Shown one piece after another: positions 59,748 through 64,000 of a stretch of 64,000 bases of DNA. The stretch is from positions 1 to 64,000 of the forward strand of contig NZ_BSDY01000016.1 of the NCBI RefSeq assembly GCF_027925155.1, in the 5' to 3' direction. The notes under the pieces were generated by a model that saw only the letters and a list, made by a program, of their open reading frames with translations, searched no databases and was not told the origin of the DNA. The DNA comes from Propionigenium maris DSM 9537. GTDB lineage: Bacteria > Fusobacteriota > Fusobacteriia > Fusobacteriales > Fusobacteriaceae. A program made the translations under genes and the position numbers. The number at the start of each line of letters is the position of its first letter. Position 1 is the first letter of the stretch.

Positions 59748-60840
59748 CAACTTAGACATCCATAAGGAGAGTGCTGAAGAAATAACTGCAAGATTTATTA
59801 ATAAGTTTGAAAAGTTAGGTGGAGAGAGTCTTGCTCTTTCAGATGAAAGAAGGTGGCTTCTTCAAGCAATAGCTTATGGATTCTTTATAAGGAATCAAAC
59901 CACCAATGAGGGATTTAAGATGAACTTTGTTAGGCATACAAAGGGAGAATTTACTGATGAGATAGGGGTATTTACAGATACAGAAAGATTACCTGCAAAA
60001 GCTGCCACTGACACCTTGAGGTTTGAAATTGAAGAAGCTCAGCCTAATGTTATAGGAGTTACTCCTACCAGAGTAACTCCAGGTAATAATCTATATTTTA
60101 TTACAGATTACTTTGAGTTTGCTCCAGGAGAAACCAGCAAAGATGTGATAGGGACCTGCACGGAGGTAGGAGAGGTTGGTAATGACTTTTTACCTGGTGA
60201 GATAAATAAGATAGTAGATCCTTTCCCATTTTTTAAATCAGTAACTAACCTTGATGGAAGTCAAGGAGGGGCTGAAATTGAATCTGATGCCAGCCTTAAA
60301 GAAAGGATAAGGGAAGCTCCTAGTAAATTCTCTACAGCTGGTCCTGGAGATGGGTATAAGTATTGGGCTAAGACAGCTCACCAGGATATTATAGATGTTA
60401 ATGTGGCTAAAACTACTCCTGGAACAGTTAGAATTACCCCTCTAATGAAAGGAGGAGAGTTACCGACAGATAGCATTCTTGAGGCAGTTAAAACAGTTTG
60501 CAGTGATAAAAAAAGAAGGCCTCTGACTGATAATTTGATAGTCAATAAGCCATCGCAAATTACTTATGATATAGATTTTACTTACTATATATCAAATAGT
60601 AATGTAGGGCTTGTAAATGAAATTAAAGCAAAGGTTCAAAAGTCTGTGAGTGATTATATAGCCTGGCAAAAAGGAGCTCTTAAAAGAGACATTAATCCAA
60701 CTGAACTCAATTATCTTGTGAGAAAAGCTGGGGCTAAGAGAATAGAAATCATCAACCCCAAATTTACCGTTGTAGAAACTTTTGAAGTGGCAAAGGAAGT
60801 TAATGTTAATCCTGTTTATGGAGGTATTGAAGATGATTAA
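59740..60840 (+). CDS. Baseplate assembly protein gpJ
   Basis: A 366-residue J-like protein. RRWLLQAIAYGFFIRNQ near residue 40, LPAKAATDTLRFEIEEAQPN, GAEIESDASLKERIREAP near 185 and KYWAKTAHQDIIDVNVAK are family-typical. It starts with TTG at 59740 behind GGAGGTGAAG. Its end overlaps I by 8 bases. Confidence 0.9.
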   Translation: MSSNLDIHKESAEEITARFINKFEKLGGESLALSDERRWLLQAIAYGFFIRNQTTNEGFKMNFVRHTKGEFTDEIGVFTDTERLPAKAATDTLRFEIEEAQPNVIGVTPTRVTPGNNLYFITDYFEFAPGETSKDVIGTCTEVGEVGNDFLPGEINKIVDPFPFFKSVTNLDGSQGGAEIESDASLKERIREAPSKFSTAGPGDGYKYWAKTAHQDIIDVNVAKTTPGTVRITPLMKGGELPTDSILEAVKTVCSDKKRRPLTDNLIVNKPSQITYDIDFTYYISNSNVGLVNEIKAKVQKSVSDYIAWQKGALKRDINPTELNYLVRKAGAKRIEIINPKFTVVETFEVAKEVNVNPVYGGIEDD

Positions 60841-61438
60841 AATATCTGAAATAAACATATTAAAGTTACTTCCATATTTTTTACAGCAGGATAAAGATAT
60901 TCAAATCATCTGCCAGATAGTACAGGAGGAGCTTAACCTTATTAATGAAAAAGAAAGTAACCTTTTTACTTATGGCTGGTTTAATTCTTTAGATGAGGCT
61001 GTTCTTGATGAGTTAGCATACCAATGGAAGACAGAAGGATATGACCAGACACTGCCTAAAGCAACAAAAGCTAAGCTTGTAGAGACATCCTATATTGTTA
61101 GAAAAACAAAGGGGACCAGCTATGCTGTAGAGAAAACAGTTCAGGATATTCACGGGGATTTTGAACTTTTAGAGTGGTGGGAATCAGATATGGATCCTTA
61201 TCACTTTAAGATAGTGGGAACCAGTTCTCCTCCTGGAGATAAGTTAAGTGAAATCTACAAGGCTATAGAGATGACTAAAAATGAAAGAAGTCATTTAGAG
61301 GGGATTATAGTGAGTAACCAGTGGGAAGGCAGCAATTATCATGGTATTACAACTCACTTATCTTTATTTGAAGAGATACCATTTAGTACAGAGGCAATTA
61401 CAGAAGTAGAGAGATATATTGGAGGTGTAAATGGCTAA
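60833..61438 (+). CDS. Tail protein gpI
   Basis: A 201-residue P2 I-like baseplate protein: LLPYFLQQDKDIQIIC and NSLDEAVLDELAYQWKTEGYD with VETSYIVRKTKGTSYAVEKT. ATG 60833 (GGAGG upstream at 60820-60824) is preferred to a longer frame from 60782 that overlaps J. It overlaps H by 8 bases. Confidence 0.88.
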   Translation: MIKISEINILKLLPYFLQQDKDIQIICQIVQEELNLINEKESNLFTYGWFNSLDEAVLDELAYQWKTEGYDQTLPKATKAKLVETSYIVRKTKGTSYAVEKTVQDIHGDFELLEWWESDMDPYHFKIVGTSSPPGDKLSEIYKAIEMTKNERSHLEGIIVSNQWEGSNYHGITTHLSLFEEIPFSTEAITEVERYIGGVNG

Positions 61439-62354
61439 ATATACAGGAAACTCTCTTACCAATCTAGGAAAAGACCTCCTTGCAAGGGCTGTTATTGGTG
61501 GAGAGTCTCTTACTTTTACAAAGGTGGAATTAGGAAAAGGAGTTCCTGCAGGAGACCCCGAGGAACTTACCCAGTTAGTAGAAACATTTAAGACGTTATC
61601 CATAACAAGTACTGCAAAATTAGAAGGAGGTAGCTACAGAGTAAGAACAGCCTTTAGTAATGCCGGGATAACAGAGGACACTTATTTAAGGGAAATAGGA
61701 GTTTTTGCCAGAGGAGAAGATGGAGTAGAGATACTTTACTCTTACTGCTATACGAATACACCAGATCTTATTCCAGCAGAAGGAGCTGGAGTTCTTGAGA
61801 GGGTAGAGGATGTAATAACTTATATCTCCAATGCTGCTAATGTTAATGCAGTGATAGATCAGAGCAAGGTCTATGCAACTATAAAGGATCTTACAGAGGG
61901 ACTGGCTGGGAAGGAAGATAAGTTTGATAAGAACAGCGGTTTTAACTTAGATAAAACAGATAATGCTGAGATAGACAGCTCTATACTCCTTGCAACTGCT
62001 AAGGCAGTCAAGAAGGCTTGGGATAAGGCAATGGAAGCTTTAGGATTCACAAATACAAATAAGGCTGCTATTTTGAATAATACAGAACAGATAGAGAATT
62101 TGATTGTACAGATGCCTGCTACAATTCCAAAGGAAAAAGTTGGTACCTACTATGCTTTAGAATTGCCGACTGGAGTGACTCCTGCAACACATAGAGTGCT
62201 TGGAATAGCTGATCGTGGTAGCAGCTTAAGTAGTTTAGCAGTATATAAGCAATACCTGTCTGGGAATTATATTTACGTTAGATCGTATTTGGTTGTAGGA
62301 TCAACACCTCCATCTACAGATCTAGGAGTAGATATTTCTTTTGTTAAAATCTAA
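61431..62354 (+). CDS. Tail fibre protein (gpH N-terminal type)
   Basis: A 307-residue fibre. The N-terminal part NSLTNLGKDLLARAVIGGESLTFTKVELG-like segments and YLREIGVFARGEDGVEILYSY are typical of P2 H/DUF3751 attachment domains (about 1-150). The C-terminal part (TNTNKAAILNNTEQIENLI onwards) is the variable receptor-binding portion and is short. TTGGAGG lies upstream. Confidence 0.85.
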   Translation: MAKYTGNSLTNLGKDLLARAVIGGESLTFTKVELGKGVPAGDPEELTQLVETFKTLSITSTAKLEGGSYRVRTAFSNAGITEDTYLREIGVFARGEDGVEILYSYCYTNTPDLIPAEGAGVLERVEDVITYISNAANVNAVIDQSKVYATIKDLTEGLAGKEDKFDKNSGFNLDKTDNAEIDSSILLATAKAVKKAWDKAMEALGFTNTNKAAILNNTEQIENLIVQMPATIPKEKVGTYYALELPTGVTPATHRVLGIADRGSSLSSLAVYKQYLSGNYIYVRSYLVVGSTPPSTDLGVDISFVKI

Positions 62355-62380
62355 ATTTGTTCCGTTGGAAAGGAGAAAAA

Positions 62381-62920
62381 ATGAGATATAACTTATTTAA
62401 AAAAGAAGCAGCTTCTTCATGGGAAGTAGCAAAAGAAAAACTTATGAAGAGTACATCTCTCAATCCTGAAAGAATAGGAGAAGACTATAAGAAGGCCTTC
62501 CCTTATGACTATAATCCTGAGGTACACTTTGTTTTTGAGGGCGATCTTACTACTCCTTATAGAATCGAAGAAGATTTTTCTATCACTTTCTATAATGAGA
62601 GAGAACTTGTTGAACAAGGGTACAGAGTACTGACGGATGGAGAGTTTCTTGAGGGAGATAATATAAGGTATATCCATTCGCCTGGAAAGTTTTATGAGTG
62701 GAATGGTACAGAGTGGACTTATAGTGCTGAGCTGGAGAGAGTGTTCCTTAATAGTGAGATCCAAGCCACAGAAAAACAGATAGAAGCTACACAGGCACAA
62801 GTAGTTTCAAGAGAAGCATTAGGAATGTATACTACCTCATTGGAAATTAAGATTACAGAATTGTTAGAGAAGCATTCAGAGCTTTGTTATGAGCTCTCTA
62901 AAACATATAAGGGGGAATAA
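62381..62920 (+). CDS. Tail-fibre-associated hypothetical protein (179 aa)
   Basis: ATG 62381 has AAAGGAG upstream. It has a central beta-rich region with short Trp motifs (FYEWNGTEWTYSAEL) and a C-terminal coiled coil (EIQATEKQIEATQAQVVSRE). The position right after the fibre gene and the EWNGTEW motif suggest a fibre-assembly or distal-fibre role. Family not certain. Confidence 0.55.
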   Translation: MRYNLFKKEAASSWEVAKEKLMKSTSLNPERIGEDYKKAFPYDYNPEVHFVFEGDLTTPYRIEEDFSITFYNERELVEQGYRVLTDGEFLEGDNIRYIHSPGKFYEWNGTEWTYSAELERVFLNSEIQATEKQIEATQAQVVSREALGMYTTSLEIKITELLEKHSELCYELSKTYKGE

Positions 62921-63175
62921 ATGGTATCTATAGTTGAGTTGCTGTTAAAGGATCCTTTAAAGGGGCTTATAGCAGTATTATTTATTCTTTTCTTCTATCT
63001 TTGGAGAGAACAGGGAAAGATAAAGAGTGAGATCGCAAGTGTAGAAAGATTTTTAGATAAGACAAAATTAGATAAAGAATCTTTTGAAATTTATAGTAAC
63101 AACCATGAGGAGATCCACAAGGGATTCACTGAGCATCTAAAAACAGCAATTAACTTGCTTAGAGGAGGAAGCTAA
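62921..63175 (+). CDS. BhlA-like holin candidate
   Basis: An 84-residue protein with one transmembrane helix (LIAVLFILFFYLW, residues 16-28) and a charged cytoplasmic tail, like BhlA/UviB-type holin-related proteins. It overlaps the amidase start by one base, so a lysis pairing is likely. Confidence 0.65.
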   Translation: MVSIVELLLKDPLKGLIAVLFILFFYLWREQGKIKSEIASVERFLDKTKLDKESFEIYSNNHEEIHKGFTEHLKTAINLLRGGS

Positions 63176-63702
63176 TGAAAAGAGTAGTTATAGTTCCGGG
63201 ACACTCCTATAAAGACCCGGGAGCAGTCAATGAAAGCCTAGGCATTACAGAATATGAATATTGTTTAAATAGAACCTTAGAGCTTTTAAAAGGAGATACT
63301 TGGGATGATATAGATGTGGTTCTCAAGACACGTAATAGAAGTTATTCAGAGCTCCCTGGTGAGATAGATAGTCTTAGTCCAGATTATATATTAGAGCTCC
63401 ACTTAAATGCAGCTAATAAGAAAGCTCAGGGTAGTGAAGTCCTTTACTGCAGGGCATCCAGCAGAGGAAAAAGAATGGCAGAGATCATTCAAAAAAATCT
63501 GGTACAGAGGCTAAACTTAGCTGATAGAGGAGCTAAATCAAAGGAAAGGAAGGAGGCAGGAGGGCATATCCTTTGGGGGACTAAGGCTCCTTGTGTGATA
63601 GTGGAGAGCTTTTTCTTAGATAGTACAAGGGAGTTGCATAGGCAAGAAGTATATGAGGCTCTGAGGACTTCTATCAGAGAAATAGTAGATAAGGGGGTAT
63701 AG
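63175..63702 (+). CDS. Endolysin: N-acetylmuramoyl-L-alanine amidase (Amidase_3)
   Basis: A 175-residue zinc amidase. The metal and catalytic set is visible: VVIVPGHSYKDPGA (His 10), YILELHLNAAN (His near 77; Glu at 75), KAPCVIVESFFLDS (Glu near 144). It cleaves the bond between MurNAc and L-Ala at lysis. GGAGGAAG precedes the ATG. No signal peptide, so it depends on the holin. Confidence 0.9.
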   Translation: MKRVVIVPGHSYKDPGAVNESLGITEYEYCLNRTLELLKGDTWDDIDVVLKTRNRSYSELPGEIDSLSPDYILELHLNAANKKAQGSEVLYCRASSRGKRMAEIIQKNLVQRLNLADRGAKSKERKEAGGHILWGTKAPCVIVESFFLDSTRELHRQEVYEALRTSIREIVDKGV

Positions 63703-63704
63703 AG

Positions 63705-63854
63705 ATGAAAGGGTTTTTAATAAACTTAGGGATTCAATGGATAATTGGAGCATTAAAGAGTGATAGAGAAGGGATCAGAGAGAAAGCGATAGATGGGCTG
63801 AAGAAGATCCCTGATGAAGAATTGTTGAAAGGGATAAATGGAATGAAGAACTAA
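63705..63854 (+). CDS. Small hypothetical protein (49 aa)
   Basis: Starts 2 bases after the amidase stop. The N-terminus is mildly hydrophobic (FLINLGIQWIIGAL) and the rest charged and helical. A ribosome site (AAGGGGG) lies in the end of the amidase gene. It may assist lysis. Function unknown. Confidence 0.5.
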   Translation: MKGFLINLGIQWIIGALKSDREGIREKAIDGLKKIPDEELLKGINGMKN

Positions 63855-63856
63855 TA

Positions 63857-63884
63857 AAGCCAGGGATATTTCCCTGGCTTTTGC
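63857..63884 (+). terminator. Terminator of the late operon
   Basis: AAGCCAGGGA (63857-63866) pairs with TCCCTGGCTT (63871-63880) around TATT, followed by TT. Confidence 0.85.
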
Positions 63885-63922
63885 ATTAATTTTTATAAAA
63901 TCAGTTATTGAAATATAATGAG

Positions 63923-63951
63923 TTGAAGTTTTATTTTAATTGGGCTATATA
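63923..63951 (+). promoter_or_regulatory. Promoter of a gene running off the window
   Basis: TTGAAG (63923-63928), 17 bases, TATATA (63946-63951), about 43 bases before an ATG. Confidence 0.5.
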
Positions 63952-63993
63952 TATTATAGTAGAAACAAATAATTTATAGAAGGAAGTGCCCTT

Positions 63994-64000
63994 ATGTCTG
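63994..64000 (+). CDS. Start of an unidentified gene (partial)
   Basis: ATG-TCT-G after GAAGGAAG; only two codons are inside the window. Its product cannot be judged. It follows the late terminator, so it may be a conversion gene at the right end of the prophage. Confidence 0.45.

Larger units (their letters stand above)
26090..64000. mobile_element. Element 2: prophage with plasmid-type replication genes (right end outside window)
   Basis: Begins at the shared att core with an integrase pointing at it. It carries an early operon (RepA_N-like, ParA, ParB-like), a CI-like repressor, cargo R-M genes, and full head, tail and lysis modules. No second copy of the att core follows within the window, so the right limit is unknown. 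Confidence 0.85.

Noticed and set aside
1-64000. CRISPR array or diversity-generating retroelement
   Set aside because: No regularly spaced repeats with unique spacers, and no reverse transcriptase or template/variable repeat pair near the tail fibre gene were seen.

Overview
The window comes from a low-GC bacterium with strong AAGGAGG-type ribosome binding sites. The core genes (two-subunit class I fumarase, malic enzyme, a PGCG-repeat transporter of the putative manganese exporter type) and the AGA/AGG-rich codon use fit the Fusobacteriota (Ilyobacter/Propionigenium-like). That assignment is inference from gene style only. There are three blocks: chromosome (1-6629), a 19.5 kb integrated element (6630-26138), and a prophage that starts at 26090 and runs off the right edge.

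Chromosomal block (1-6629). A small HMA-like protein and a Spy/CpxP-like His-tailed envelope protein point away from each other. They are followed by fumarase alpha and beta, a LysR regulator and NAD(P)-malic enzyme, a C4-dicarboxylate (malate/fumarate) cluster. Next is a PGCG-repeat membrane transporter and tRNA-Thr(GGT) with a near-consensus promoter.

Element 1 (6630-26138). The last 46 nt of tRNA-Thr plus 3 nt (49 bp in all) recur exactly at 26090-26138, so the two copies are attL and attR. Inside are a catalytic-domain-only tyrosine recombinase, a primase-polymerase/SF2 helicase fusion preceded by a hairpin and a 9-codon leader ORF, a two-gene membrane module of unknown function with GD-E repeats, an ArdC-type antirestriction protein, a Rad52-family annealing protein, small unknown genes, a complete type I restriction-modification operon (hsdR, a small ORF, hsdM, hsdS), a LexA/CI-like repressor facing a Cro-like regulator, and an excisionase/integrase pair beside attR.

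Element 2 (26090 to the end). It uses the same att core and carries a related int/xis pair in mirror orientation, so the two elements sit in tandem at one tRNA. The leftward early operon encodes HTH, unknown, RepA_N-like initiator, unknown, Ogr/Delta-like zinc finger, unknown, ParA, ParB-like, two small proteins, Xis and Int. An initiator with palindromic iterons inside its gene, plus ParA/ParB, suggests a phage-plasmid that can also integrate. The rightward CI-like repressor is followed by an AT-rich cargo cassette: type III R-M (mod, res), a membrane protein, and a nuclease/DUF5655 protein. After a structured leader come a ParB-domain DNA methylase, a II/X-type replication protein, a possible cos region, a lambda-type head module (Nu1, GpA, portal, S14 protease with nested scaffold, D, E), and a P2-type contractile tail (sheath, tube, E/E' frameshift, tape measure, X, D, V, U, W, J, I, H). 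A BhlA-like holin candidate and an amidase end the block. No right-hand att copy is visible in the window.

The strongest leads are the iterons inside repA, a 19-bp palindrome dispersed through the prophage, the GD-E repeat membrane module, the structured 40.2-kb leader, and the coupled leader ORF of the element 1 replication protein.
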